Assembly (NCBI GenBank): GCA_025200525.1
Contig: CM045770.1
Span: 129,050,200-129,114,199, forward strand
Direction of reading: 5' to 3'
DNA length: 64,000 nucleotides
DNA from: Camellia lanceoleosa
Taxonomy: Eukaryota; Streptophyta; Magnoliopsida; Ericales; Theaceae
Shown here: one piece after another, positions 32,901 through 44,790 of the stretch
Layout of the letters: every line of letters starts with the position of its first letter
Position numbering within the stretch: position 1 is the stretch's first letter
Notes under the pieces: model-generated
Database searches by the model: none
The model's input: only the letters and a program-made list of their open reading frames with translations
What the model was told of the DNA's origin: nothing
Program-made: the position numbers and the translations under genes

Positions 32901-33649
32901 GCTCTTCTTGGGTGTAGACTTTTAAGAAAGTGCAAGAAAGTACACTTTTAAGCGCAACTGGCCTCCGTGGAAGCTCCGAACTGTGTTTTCAGTCTGTGGC
33001 ACTCAATACGAACAAAGTGTATCCTTTTCGTATCCTTTCATATATTGCAAGATCGGAGAGTCACTTTTGAACATGTTCCATTAGAGTGTTTTTGTCGTAT
33101 ATGTAAGGCTTGCATCATTATACACTCACAATCTTGCATCTCAATGTTGCATGGAGCATGCCTTTGTTACTCCTGTATGGAACATACATTCATTAATCTT
33201 GGATTGAATATGCATCTCAATGTTGCATGGAGCATGCATTTACCTCGTTTACGTAGGATACGCACTTCTCACACTCGCGTAGAATGTGCATTTCTTTGTC
33301 GTTGCATAGAACATGCATTTTGTATCGTTGCATAAAACATGCATCTCAATGTTTGCATAGAATATGCGTGTTGCATTAAATGCATATTATTATCATTGAG
33401 CACAAAATATGTGCATCTCCCGTCCGCATAGAACATGCATTTGGTATTTAGCATAGAACATGCAGTTAATCTTGCACGGAACATGCATTCTTATTGTATT
33501 GTACCTGTTAAATTCCTTTCTTGTGCAGGCGCGATATTGTATGTACGGTTCATTCAATGGAGCCAACACAACCGGACGATATTAAATGTACGGTTCATTC
33601 AGAGGAACTCCGAGTAAGATCATTCTTGCCTCCTCCCCCTCTTGAACTT
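32901..33649 (+). other. Tail of element B, ATGCAT-rich
   Basis: No gene. It carries the conserved TGTATCCTTTTCGTATCCTT (33018), many GAACATGCATT units (33180-33490) and the conserved TTGTGCAGGCGCGATATTGT block (33521). TGTACGGTTCATTCA occurs twice (33542, 33588). The near-identical duplicate is at 60113-60860. Confidence 0.65.
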
Positions 33650-34172
33650 CCTTGCTTTCGTTAGAAACATTCGGGTACGCCCGGTGTTTACACCACTCCT
33701 TGCTTTGGTTAGAAACATTCAGGTACGCCCGATGTTTACACCACACCCCTTGTTGGTTAGAAAAACTTGGGTACACCGGTGTTTACACGCCTTGTTTTGG
33801 TTAGAAGCATTGGGTTGTGTGCCTGATGTTTATGCCTTGTTTTGGTAAAAAAAATATTGCTTTATGTGCCCGATGTTTATACCATCCCTTTGGTTAGAAG
33901 CGTTTGGGACATGTGTCTGACGCTTATACCACCCTATTGGTTAGAAACATTGGGTTATGTGCCCGATGTTTATACCACCCCTTTGGTTAGAAGCATTTGG
34001 GACGTGTGTCCAATGCTTATACCACCCCGTTGGTTAGAGACATTGGGTCGTGTGTCCGATGTTTATACCACCCTTCCGGTTAGAAGTGTTTGAAATGTGT
34101 TTCGACGCTTATACCACTTTGTTTTGGTTAGAAGCATTGGAACATGCTCTGATGTTTATATCACCCTCTGGT
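33650..34172 (+). repeat. ~47-bp minisatellite of element B tail, partly dimeric
   Basis: About eleven units with core TTGGTTAGAAACATTGGG followed by GATGTTTATACCACC. In the middle two unit types alternate (AAACATTGGGTTATGTGCCC and AGCATTTGGGACGTGTGTCC), making a ~94-bp dimer. The array is absent from the duplicate tail at 60859. Confidence 0.88.
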
Positions 34173-34791
34173 GCTTGCACCGCTCCCTGTGGCGCGTTTG
34201 GACGTTGAATGGACTCCAATGTTTATACCGCCCTTTACTTTGATTGCTTAATAGTTGGATGTGTTTCAATTGTTTTTACTATCCTTTGTGGTTTGGAGCC
34301 TTAGGGTGTGTTCCTAGGTTCACACCATTTCTCTCTTCGTGTGTGCCACGCGTTAGAATCTTGTTTCGCTCTTCGGGTGCACCTGATGTTGTGTTGTTCT
34401 TTGCCTTTTCTACGTGATGTGTATTTAAGATTGCATAATTTTCTTACATCCTTTTTGCATGAAATGTGGTTTCGTTCATGTTTACTTGCTTATGCACGAG
34501 TTTGTTGTAGCATTTCTTTGCATAACATTTGCATCTAGATGTTTCATTACAGTTCTCATTGCATGATCATAAGTTATGTTCCTGTATCGTACATATCATT
34601 TGCATCTTGTCCCAAAACTACGCTAGTTTGATTCCTTGCAAAGGGATACGTAGGCAGCCTATGGGCGCAACCATTCTTTGTTTTACTTGCTTGTTTGTCT
34701 AAGTCTTCGGCCTTGTCAAAAATGGGTTGTCTCTGGGCTTTGACATTCACCCCCGTCAATTCATGACTTGAGTTACATCCTTGAGAACAGC
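34173..34791 (+). other. End of element B tail, with decayed polypurine tract
   Basis: No gene. It holds one GTGTGCCACGCGTTAGAATC segment (34341) that looks like the seed of the arrays in A and C. GGATACGTAGGCAGCCTATG is at 34650, and TGACATTCACCCCCGTCA lies shortly before the LTR. The polypurine tract seen at 61200 (AAAGGGGGGCAAC) is unrecognisable here. Confidence 0.6.
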
Positions 34792-34989
34792 TGAGACACC
34801 CCAATTTTGACCGTTCTCAAGACTTGGACGTTATCGTTTGAACACTCTATGGTTATCCTTGTTGTGTTCGTTCTGAATGCCCGAAGTTCTTGGCGGAGTT
34901 CCTTGCCTTTGAGCCTTTGAAACTTATATGTTTTGTGCTTGGTTGTGGACCACGGGCTTGTTGCTTCAAGTTTGGAGGAGAATGTGGCT

Positions 34990-35100
34990 TGTCGGCCATC
35001 CCTACAACCCATTGGTCAGGACTTGTTCCCATCGGCCATCAATGGTGGCCGTTCGGCTACACTAATGGCCGGTCGGCTTCATTGATGGCGATCGATACTT
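34990..35100 (+). promoter_or_regulatory. Phased GGCC array upstream of type-II LTR promoter
   Basis: Units include TCGGCCATC, TTGGTCAGG, TCGGCCATCAATGG, TGGCCGTTCGGC and TGGCCGGTCGGC, spaced roughly 20 bp, and lie about 110 bp before the TATA-like box. The copy at 61420-61545 is better preserved. Confidence 0.5.
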
Positions 35101-35209
35101 GATGATGGCGGCGACCATTCTCATTTTTGATATTTTTGCGGTTGCTAGCTGTTGATCACTGATGCTTATCTCCACACACATGTGAATGCAAGCCTTTGGC
35201 TTATATTTC

Positions 35210-35216
35210 TATATAA
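35210..35216 (+). promoter_or_regulatory. TATA box of type-II LTR
   Basis: TATATAA precedes TTGGGGGTCTCGCTCCC. The same box is at 61644 in the right-hand copy and TATATATA at 38265 in the third LTR fragment. In each case a CT-rich leader follows about 60 bp downstream. Confidence 0.6.
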
Positions 35217-35269
35217 TTGGGGGTCTCGCTCCCATTTTTGAGGTTAGAAAATTTTGTGAGCAAATTTTC

Positions 35270-35318
35270 TCTCTCTCTCTCTAGAATCCTCTCTATCTCT
35301 CTCTCTCTCTCTCTCTAT
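35270..35318 (+). repeat. CT microsatellite in LTR leader
   Basis: A (CT)n tract interrupted by AGAATC and CTAT. It is much longer in the other type-II LTR (61702-61778), showing length change since duplication. Confidence 0.9.
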
Positions 35319-36514
35319 TTTGTGCTTGAAAGTGAGAATTCTCTACACATTTGCACTAAGACCCGTAACGAAACGTCTTCATCTTGAAGCTAAGGTTCTT
35401 TGAGGCTTATTGGAGCTCCTAAGGTTGATTTGAGCTCAAATTTGGACCAGTTTAAGTGTTGTGCTTCAAAGGTATAAGAGTTTCTCTGTAAGCTTTGTTT
35501 TAGTTGCTTGCTTTGCCATCTTGTTACACTATTTTTGGCCTGGTTTTCAACTACAAAAGACTCTAATTTTTAGGCTTTAACATGTTGGTTTGAAGTTATT
35601 TTATGCTAAGGGGTTGGTTACCCCTCTTGTTGTTTGTTTGTGTGAGCTTTTGTGATATCTTCTAGCATATTAAAGTCAAACTTTTTGGCCCTTTAAACCA
35701 CTGAAATTTAGAGTTATTTCAGTGGTAAAAAGTATGTTTTGAAGTCCAAAATAGGAGAGGGTAGCTTCCCCTCCTTGTGTCTTGTTTGCAAGTGTAAATG
35801 GCCTAACATGTGAGCATGTATTGCATGTGTTGCTTGCATGATTTAGGGTCATTTTGCATGCCATATCAGCACTGAAAGTCTGCAACCTCCCTCTATTCTT
35901 CACTTTTTAATTTGTTTTGAAAGTGACCTTGAGCCCCTTGTTGGCTTGAGTGTGAATTTGAGGCTCTCGTGCCTAATGGTTTTAATCTTCTCTTGAGGGT
36001 TTCTACTAACCAACAGCATGAGGCCACTTTCATGCTCAAGGCACTTGTAACAGGCCATTTTCAATTAGAGGACTTCTACTTTGGACTTAATCTGTTAATG
36101 GACTAGCAGATAATGTAAAATGCGTAAACAAAATATGACCAGTAAAACTTGAGCAAGTTAAGCATGTTTAGTTGCATTACATGTGTTTGGATCGAACGTT
36201 AACCCAAACACAAGAAATGTGGGGCGTTTCATACTCAAAGTGATGAAACGTGCCACTTTCTTAATCAAACACCCTTAATCATGCATGATAGGGTGGCGGT
36301 CCTTTGAGTCTTATTTGTGCATTCATTAAGCTTGTACAAGTTTGACTCTTTGACCATCATGCATTGAAAATGCTTGATTGGTGGCTGAGAGCCAAGTGAC
36401 ATACTCCTTTGAGCTTGAGAAATGATAAGGAGAGTGGCAGTACACACATTCCTTGAAAAATATATTACTTTGCCTCTGTTGCTCTCTGTTGCGAAAAGCA
36501 GTTTGGAAAAAGGG

Positions 36515-36600
36515 TGGCCGACCACAGAGGTATTGACCCGGTGTAGATGGCAGCGGGCGATTGTGGTGGTGACGACCAATTTACGTAACCGGCCGAGAAG
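36515..36600 (-). promoter_or_regulatory. Degenerate phased array, LTR-internal (type II)
   Basis: GTGGCCGACCAC at the left and CCGGCCGAG at the right with weak units between. It sits at the same place as 31115-31240 in type-I LTRs. Much eroded. Confidence 0.35.
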
Positions 36601-37464
36601 AAAATTTGTTCAAAAGTATTTCTGTGTTAGAGCAGAAGCAATCTGGAAGTTGGTACAATGTTCAGAGATCAAATATATGTAAACAGATGCATCCGATAGT
36701 AAGGCGATGGATTTTTGGGAGGAGTAACCGAGCATGCATACATCCCTTGCCGTGAGGCCATTTCATTGCTTTTAATTGCTTAGAATTGTAGCTAATTCAT
36801 ACAAGTGTTGTAATTAATTAGCCAAATCCATTTCGTAATATTTAGCTAGCTTAGAATAGTTAGTTAATTTATTTCAAATATTGTAATAATTAGCTTAGAA
36901 TAGTTAATTAGTTTCATTTTGTACTAATTAGCTTAGCTTAGTGTAGCTTAGCTTATTTATTCGGACCCTCCTTTGCGAGGGCGCAATGTTGTAATAAGCG
37001 TGCGTGGGTGTGTGCATGTCTTCCAACCCCATGTCTTTCTCCGTTTTATTTATTCGCTTTCGATGGTTAGATTTGGGATCATATTTCGATTAGCATATCT
37101 TATGCTTGCGTGTTTGCATCATTCATTTGTCTTGCATGCATCGAGGCTCGGCGCATCATTCAAACTGCATCGTATTTCTAATACACTTCTTTGAATACAT
37201 GTATCAAATTGTTGCATTCATATGCCATCTTAGGTAGCTGAGCCTATTAACTGCATTATTGCATGTGTTGCATTAGGCATCTAACATAGTTAGAATCATG
37301 CATTATTTCTAACTAGCTTTTGTTTTGCCTTGGAGTACTCTGTAAGTTTTACGCTTTAGCATACTTGCATGAGTGTGAGTGTTGCCATGATAGCATGCTT
37401 GCCATGAGGCTATTTGCTTAAGTGATTAACTGCATAAATGCCTGTGGATGAAGGCCTTGTTGCT

Positions 37465-37580
37465 TGAATTGGAACAATTCATCGAATGTGAGTTTTAAGC
37501 CCACTTTGCAAAGTGGCAAATCATGTTTTAAGCCCATCTTGTTTGGTGGCAAATCCGCGCTTCAGCCCACTTAAGGGTGG
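37465..37580 (+). other. LTR hairpin module in type-II LTR
   Basis: TGAATTG-GAA-CAATTCA is at 37465-37481. CCACTTTGCAAAGTGG (37501-37516, 7-bp stem or longer), then CCATC..GGTGG and CCACTTAAGGGTGG follow in tandem. The stem sequence differs from type I but pairing is kept. Confidence 0.5.
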
Positions 37581-38056
37581 CAACTTCAAACCATTTTCGA
37601 AAACAAACATGAGTTGATTTGTTCTAATTCTTGCGACTTAGTCTATACTTGCTTGTGTGTGTTACATAGTAAAGTTAGATTAATAACTGGATAAGAACAC
37701 ATGAGGTTTATAAAACAACATATCATGCTTAGTGGACGCCGATCTTTTGATCGGGCGAGCGGGGGTGCTCATTTCAGGACCTTCCCCTCTCGTACCCAAG
37801 TTCCCGAACCAAGGCAACTTTGGCGATGATGGACATGTGGCCCTTTGCATGAGTCAGGGTTTCCTAAATTTCCCAAAAACAAAATATTTAGGTGGCGACT
37901 CTGTAATCTGGCAAAGCAGTCCAATTTTGGCATTATTTGATTTAAATTTTGATTTTTCAAAATGATTTTCCGGACTGGACTCTTTGGCGTTTATCAATCT
38001 CGCATCGCACTTTGTGAGGTTAGATTCAAAACCGTGATAGGAGTCCGAACTGTAGG

Positions 38057-39518
38057 ACCTATTCGAGCTCTCCAAAAGTGGGTGCGAAGAAAGTCGAGTC
38101 TGATAGACTCTGGCCATTGCTACAGTTCTTGGCCATTGATGTGGCATGCCGGCCACCAATGTTTTTTGCAGATATTTTGTGACAGTTGTGCCAGTTGTTT
38201 GCACAGATTCTTGCATCTGCTCCCACATGTATGGCTGGATGTTTCTGAGGGGGTTCCTGTTTACTATATATAGAGGACCTCCATTCTTGCTTTAGAGGTT
38301 AGAAAAATTTTGGAGCAAAATTTTTTCTCTCTCTACCATTCTCTCTCTCTCTCTCTCTCTTGCAAATTTCTTAACCTTTGCCTATACACTCTTAACCAAA
38401 CTTCTCTATCTTTGAGCTGAGGTATCTTTGAGCCTTGTTTGAGCTCTGGAGGGTGTGTTTGCCTTGCTTTATTGTTTGAAAGTGATCTCCTCTGCAAGAG
38501 GTATAAAGCTTTGCCTCTTTACTTGTTGTATTTACTTTTTTCTCACTATTTTCCAACTGTTTTTGGGCTATAAAAACTCTGTATTTTTTGGCTGAAACTT
38601 GGGTTTTAATTACACCTTGCTCTCAAGGCCTTTACCCTTGTGTTTCGCACCTTTACACTATCTTTTTTTGACCTTTTAAACACTGATTTTCAGAGTTATT
38701 TCAGTGGCTAAAATCATGTTTTGAAGTCCAAAATTAGAGGGGTTAGCCTACCGTCCTTGTGTTTTGCATACTAGCCTAGCATGATCCATGTTTTAGTTTA
38801 TTGTTCTAGCTATTTTTGTCTTAAATCCAGCATGTTTTAGAACTATTTTTAAGTGTTCATTGCATTTGAGCCTTGTATTGCATGCTTATAGTGTAATTGT
38901 CCTCATAAGTTTGGTGTTTTAGGCCTTAAACATTACCATATTTGAGTTGATTGCATTTATTTATAGCTTTCCATACTTGTGATCACTCTTAATCACCTTT
39001 GCAACCTCCCTCCTTTCTTGGGCTTTTCTTTGCTTTGAAAGTGGTTTCAAACTACTTGTTTGTTTAAGCATGAGATTGAGATATCATGCTTGATGGTTTA
39101 ATCCCTTTGGGGGTTCATTACCAACGGTATGATGTCACTTTCATGCCCAAAGTAACTCATGGTTTGAGCCTTCTTTCCATTAGAGGACTTAAATTCACAA
39201 TTGGACTCAATTGATTAAAGAATTGATGGTAATCTAAAATGAAGTAATAAAGTTGAGGCTAAAAAGGTGCAAGATAATAATTTCGGTGGTGACTCTGTAT
39301 CTAGCAAAGCAGTCCATATTTGACACTTCTTTACAAAAATTAGTTTTCCAAAACGGCTTTCCGGATTTGGACTCTTTGGTGATTTATTGGTCTTACATTG
39401 CACTTTGCGGGATTAGATTCAGAACCGTGACATTTGAGTCTGAACTGTAGTATGCTAATGAACAAAACGGATTTTGTGACATTCGCGAGCGGAGCCGGGA
39501 CGTTCGGGCGCATCTATC
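38057..39518 (+). repeat. Third LTR fragment fused to a type-I-like LTR end
   Basis: No gene. It restarts inside an LTR upstream region (TTGGCCATTG, GGCATGCCGGCCACC near 38140), with TATATATA at 38265, a CT tract (38323-38361) and leader. At about 39240 it switches to a type-I LTR 3' end (GGTGACTCTGTATCTAGC to 39518). So the 5' LTR region of element C is a mosaic of at least three LTR pieces. Confidence 0.7.
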
Positions 39519-39523
39519 GTTTC

Positions 39524-39541
39524 TAGCGACTCTGCTGTGGA
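39524..39541 (+). other. Primer-binding site, tRNA-Arg type (element C)
   Basis: TAGCGACTCTGCTGTGGA differs from the ideal tRNA-Arg(ACG) complement at three positions. It lies five bases (GTTTC) after the LTR end, as in element A. Confidence 0.75.
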
Positions 39542-40371
39542 GTTAGAGAACTTGACTTGAACTCATGATATCTTGTTTTGTTTACACTTATGTGTCTCTT
39601 TGCATTGCATGTGCATTGGTGCGCCTAGGACATCGTGTTTGCCGTATGCTATTCCTGAACAGTTCTTTGGAGGCCGCTTTGAAAGTGTGCTATAAAATGA
39701 CGGTTGTGGGCTCTACCACGACGGGAACACAAACCCTGGTTTTTACCGGGGCACCTTTTTGACCATTCGACCTAGTGCATATCGGAAACTGTAGTGACCA
39801 TTCCAAGCTAGGACAGGTTACTTACCCGATTATAGGTTGTTTGAAACCGCTACGTGCGTAGTGAAACCCTAGCCCTTGACAAAATAGGACAGGGAAACCC
39901 TACCCTAATATAGGGGTGTTTTGGCTCTCACTTGCTTGTTATGTGCTTTTAGAGTGCGTCTCTACAAGAATGCATGTATCAGTTTGCAAGTCTCGATATC
40001 AAGCCTACGGGCATCAGCATCGATGTTGGGAATCGGTTTACTGCGGTTGTCAGTTGATTTGGGGCGATGATTTAGGAGCGATGATCGATGGTTGAAGCAG
40101 TTCTTCGACTTGTGTTTGCCAACTATGTGTTGTCTTTATTTAAGTTGTTATGCTGTCCATTTTTCTGTTCATTATTTCCTTATTATGCTTTATTTATCTT
40201 TTTGCAAGGTAGTTTAGCACCATTGCATCCGACCAAGTAGATATTCTCCGAGCACTCTGGGTTAGAGGTCGTAGACTTAATCAATCCAGGGATCTGATAG
40301 ACAGACAAGTAGTGTTCCTTTGTTTACCCCCGGTTGCTTGACGGAGGTGAAAAAGGCGCAGTGTATCGGTA
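39542..40371 (+). other. Untranslated leader of element C
   Basis: Homologous to 2870-3792 and without a gene. It contains the candidate acceptor TTTTTGCAAG ending at 40208. Confidence 0.6.
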
Positions 40372-42797
40372 CAGCAGTCGTCAGATCAGTTGTCTACCCC
40401 ATCAGTGAACAGTCAGGCTGAGGTCTCAGTTTCTACTGCAGGGACAGATATACCGGTTGCTCAGATAGACCAGTACAATATGGTAGGATTGGAAGAGATG
40501 ATACGTCAGCTCCAAGAGAGCATGAAAGCCATGCGGAGGGGCTTTGTCAGCGAAATTTGCCACGCCAAGCCGAGGTTATAGCACAGCGGTAGAGTTGATT
40601 GCTAGGCTAGCAACAACAACCACCACAACAAGGAGTATCCGCACTTGAGTTCCTCACCCACCAAGAGTTCCCATACTTGGGGAGATCGCACACGTCCAAG
40701 ATGATACAAACGTTCCAACAGGGTCGGCTCCGCCTCCAATCCTACCCCAGCTATCCAAAGCAGCAACCAACCTACCGAATTCCCCTTTTGAGTTCAAGGT
40801 GGACCCCACAGTGCTAAAAGTGAGCAAGCGAGAAAAGCTGTTCAAGAAGTCTTAGGGCGTGAAGTCCATTCCAGATATTGAGGACGGGTACACCAACTCG
40901 GCCGTGACTCTACCGGACCGGTTTAACATGCCACACGTAGACCGTTTCGACGGGTTTGGAGATCCTATGGTGCATTTGTGGCTGTTTTCAAATATACTAA
41001 GGCCAATGGGCCTATCCAGATTGCAGAAGCTTTCCTTGTTTGGCAGGACCCTGTCGGGTGTAGCGGCCATTTGGTATGCAAAACTGGAGGATTCCGTTAA
41101 GAGAAGTTGGGAGATGGCTGAAGCCTTCATATCTCAATACTCCTATAATACACAGATCAAGGTCACAACTCGTGATCTCGAGACAACTAGGCAAGAGCCG
41201 AAGGAGAGCTTCTCCGATTTTGTGACCCGATGGAGGGCCAAGGCCTCGATGATGACCATCAGGCCTGTTGACAAAGATCAGATTCGGATGGTTGTGCGCA
41301 ACCTCCAGCCCAAGCTCATCACGAAGATGATCGTTCTCCCCTCCCACCTTTGCGAGATCTACATGAGATAGAGTGCGGATCGAGGGCATTATGAAATAGG
41401 GGCTCATTGATCATGAGAGAAGTAGCCCAAGAGGGCATTCAAGCACCAATCTGAATCTGAGCACAAGCGATGTTGCGGTTGCGAGATCTTCAAATGTGGG
41501 AATGGTCACGCCACCTCCCAAAACCCTTGCGGCTATACCATTCACGGTGTGTCGGAAGTGGCTATAAACAACCACATTCGCACCTCAAGGCCAAAGAACC
41601 TTCACCTCGCTGTACATGTCTCCGTCCAAAGCTTTGGGGCTTTTGATCAAGAAAGGGCACCTGAAGCCCCTAGAGCCGCGGCCCTTACCAAGTAATCTCT
41701 TACCAACCCATAACCCGGTGAAGTACTGCGCCTTTCACCAACAGCATGGTCATGACACTGACCAGTGCTTTAGATTGCGTCATGAGATTCAGGATCTCAT
41801 TGACAATAGGGTGATCGTGCCTCCGGAGAAACCAAATGTCACAACCAACCCTCTCTCACTACATAACCAAGCTCCACCTCCTAGCGCATCAACAGTCAAA
41901 GCGGGGTTGTGTCATACGACCCTAGCATATATATCACCTTTTCCCACCTACCCAATTGGAGGTGTTCATTCTGGCAACCTTGACTTGTACATGTTGGACA
42001 TCTCCCAAACCCAACTTGAAAGCGATGGTGGTGGCTATCGAAGATGGAATTGGGTCATTGCGAGGGCGTCAGTTGATGATCTGAGCTGAGAGGTCTACAA
42101 GCTTCATGTACAACCCAAGCAGTTACATTACATCAGCAGGCCAGGCTAGGCCGAATGTGGAATTACTAGTGAGGGAAAAAATTTGTGTAGTCCGAGAGGA
42201 TGGACCTAATCGAGGGCTAGATGATTTAGCAGATCTGGAAGAGGACATTGCTAACCTTCAGTTTTTCAACGAACAGGATCCGGGAGACGTGACTGTCAAC
42301 TGGTTTGGTCTAGAAGGGTCGTGAAGCTCTTGGATGGCTCGAGAGGCAGCGATATGTTATTGAGCTAAAGCGAGCGAGGTCCGTCGAGGGCAGGGGACAT
42401 CAGCGTGGTCGGAAGGGCCAAGAACGAGTCTTGTCGAGAGAGCACTGGTGTTAAAAATTTTGCTTAGAATACGGGCAGTTTAGGTACAAAGGATGTTAAA
42501 CAATAGGCTGCACTAAAGCAGTTTGAGTGGGAAAGGATCGAAGATTCTGAAAGGGTCAGAAAAGCCAAAGCCCCTGCGGGGACAGAATGTGCTGTGTACA
42601 CAAGAACAGAAGGTCCTGCGGGCATAGGAACAAAAGGTGTTGTGGGCACAGGAATGGATATAACGGAGCCGGACAGGTGTCTATCGGCTGCGAATGGCAT
42701 GTGGTGGGAAGACGATAACCTATGTCTTGCCCACACCGATGAAGATTGGCGACAAAGCCAACTAGATGATACCCGGTACATCGGCAAAGTAGACCAC
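40372..42797 (+). pseudogene. gag: gag region, decayed, element C
   Basis: It has a longer N-terminus than A: QSSDQLSTPSVNSQAEVSVS, then a helical stretch VGLEEMIRQLQESMKAMRRG, stop at about 40579. The gag core is open at 40859-41371 (FDGFGDPMVHLWLFSNI, WYAKLEDSVKRSW, ESFSDFVTRWRAKASMM). After a frameshift the zinc-knuckle region follows (41616-42089: CAFHQQHGHDTDQCFRLRH). The junction coding DLEEDIANLQFFNEQDPGDV is intact here where A has a stop. The pol frame leads in with WWEDDNLCLAHTDEDW. Confidence 0.85.
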
Positions 42798-43803
42798 ATG
42801 ACTAGGAGTGGGCGGTACTTCAAGCCCCCACACTTAGATCAACCAGAGGCGTCCGGGAAAGACAGGGAAGCGAAGAAACAGAAAGATAAATTGCTTGAAG
42901 AGGAGGCTATGCTAAAACAGCTCAAGAAGATATAAGCAGACATCTCTATCTGGGGACTGCTTATGGCCTCACGAGTACATAGACAAGCTGTCCTTTCTAC
43001 AATGGACAAAGCCAAACTTTCAATAGATACCACGCCTGAGCAGCTGGTAGGACTGGTCTTTCCGGGAGGAGCTTCTTTGATGTTGGCCTTCACCGACAAG
43101 GAGCTGCCGCCTGAGGGCGCAAACCATATCAAACCTCTCTACATCTCTGTCGATTGTAGAGACAAATGGATACCGGTAGTTCTTGTCGACATAGGATTCG
43201 CCATTAACGTGTGCCCGTCAAGGACAGCATATGCAATCGGGTTGAAGCCCACGAACTTTTTGCCAACTACCCAGGTGATAAGGGCCTACGACAATACAAG
43301 TAGAGTGGTAATGGGGGCCATGAAGATTCAGACTCAGGTTGGTCCAGGACAACATGATATTGACTTTCATGTCTTGGACGTTCCCGCAACCTTTAATCTA
43401 CTCTTAGGGTGGCCGTGGCTGCACCAAGTGAAGGCGGTCTCTTCCACCCTGCATCAGATGTTGACATACCCCCACAGGAAGGGGGTGGCTATTGTTTTTG
43501 GGAATTCGTCAATCCATCCGCCGCCAGAGGTGTCTACACCGGTTTTGGAAATCGAGCATGGCATGGAGGATGTGTTCCTATCAGGATTTACCTAGCCGAT
43601 GCCTGGGTTATTTAGAATATCTTAGCCATTGATGAGGGGTTATATGTCAGCGCACAGTCTGTGTACCTCATGAACAAGCTTCAGCATATCCCTGGGATGG
43701 GACTAGGAAAAAGTGGCCGTAAGGGCATTACTGTATCGGCCGAAGTGCCGCACAACCAGCATATCTTTGGCTTGGGGTATCTGCCACCAAAGAGGACTGG
43801 GTG
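42798..43803 (+). pseudogene. Aspartic protease and G-patch-like motif, element C
   Basis: It begins MTRSGRYFKPPHLDQPEASG; TAA at about 42933, then an open frame 42963-43595. The active-site region reads VLVDIGFAINVCPS: the Asp is kept but the Thr and Ser of DTGS are replaced, a different lesion from A. The end LLLGWPWLHQVK is uninterrupted. After a frameshift near 43594 the G-patch-like MNKLQHIPGMGLGKSGRKGI (43670-43730) follows. Confidence 0.83.
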
Positions 43804-44790
43804 AGGGAAGGCAAAGATATGGCTGGGAGAGCCAGCCAATGGTAGGAAGCATTTTGAGTTGATGCATCGGCCTATCAAGGCACCTGAGCAGACGCTTTGT
43901 CAGAGGGGAGGACTTTCCATTCTGCGACTTCCTAGAGTCATGGTGAATCTTGAGAAGAAGCGCTCCTTAGGGTTTGTGATCTTCTTTGACTTGCAGTTGA
44001 CCAGGGATGATGTTGCTGAGGAGCAGACAGACCCATCAGCTGAGGTTGAGTAGTGTAAGGAAGTGGATTCCGAGAGCACTGAGATTGAAATGGGGGTAGC
44101 ACTAGCTTGTCTACTTTCAAATCCTCCGATCGTACATAAGTGCTTGGGGGATGATCTTTCAGTGTTTATGATTGGGAATGAAGCGGCTGCGAGCCCATCT
44201 TTGAACATTTTGGATGCGTCCATTGCACCCTCCCACGTCTGGCAATACGAGGAGGGATTCTTATCGAGTAGTACCGGTCGGTGAGTTGGAATCTGATTCC
44301 AGAGTGGAGTGGAATCGAGGGGTTCAGCTTATGCGAGTCTGAGTCCGGTATTCACAGGGGTGACAACCCGGGATGCCATAGTCTGTCTAGGTCATTTTTT
44401 CTTTTTCCTTTGAGTCTGTATATGAGGAATTAGGTGACTTGGAAGTGATTAATGAGAATGGAATAGCTATAGCCTTTGAGTATTTTTACATGCCTTTGAT
44501 TTATTGCATTAATTCGGACTTTCAAAATTTCGATGAAAGCAGCGAGGAAGAAATTCGCCGGTTTTGAAATATTTGCTAGATCAAGAAGCGGAGAGGTTTG
44601 TAAAACATTTGGTTGATGAAATCATCAAATTAATGTTAGTCTTGAGAAGGACCATGGTGGTCGAGATCGGGTTCACGTTATCTTTGGAGGCCTTGGCTTA
44701 GTCACTTTATTAAAAGATTTCAAAGTTGTTTTGGCGTGGTCCTCACGAAGACATGCAGAATCGATCTTGAGATTATCTGACCGGATCCCT
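43804..44790 (+). pseudogene. Protease-RT linker of pol, element C
   Basis: Parallel to 7126-8038 with several indels. LMHRPIKAPEQ, LQLTRDDVAEEQTDPSAEVE and WQYEEGFLSSSTG can be followed. From 44280 to 44790 the frame is broken repeatedly. No catalytic domain. Confidence 0.6.

Larger units (their letters stand above)
19435..34791 (+). mobile_element. Element B: 5'-truncated Tat/Ogre-type retrotransposon carrying a solo LTR
   Basis: It holds RT to integrase, both minus-strand genes and a tail, in the same order as A and C. The tail is interrupted at 28325-32726 by a solo LTR. The end of the tail runs into the type-II LTR at 34792; the polypurine tract expected there is degraded. Confidence 0.87.
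34792..38056 (+). repeat. Type-II LTR (left part of the 5' LTR region of element C)
   Basis: It begins TGAGACACCCCAATTTTGACC, a one-base-deleted TGTAGACACC. It aligns with 61213-64000 to about 37080. It has its own arrays (34990-35100, 36515-36600), TATATAA at 35210, a CT microsatellite, an AT-rich TTAGCTTAG stretch and hairpins (37465-37580). LTR 3'-end sequence (GATTAGATTC-like, near 38015) is truncated at about 38056. No gene. Confidence 0.8.
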
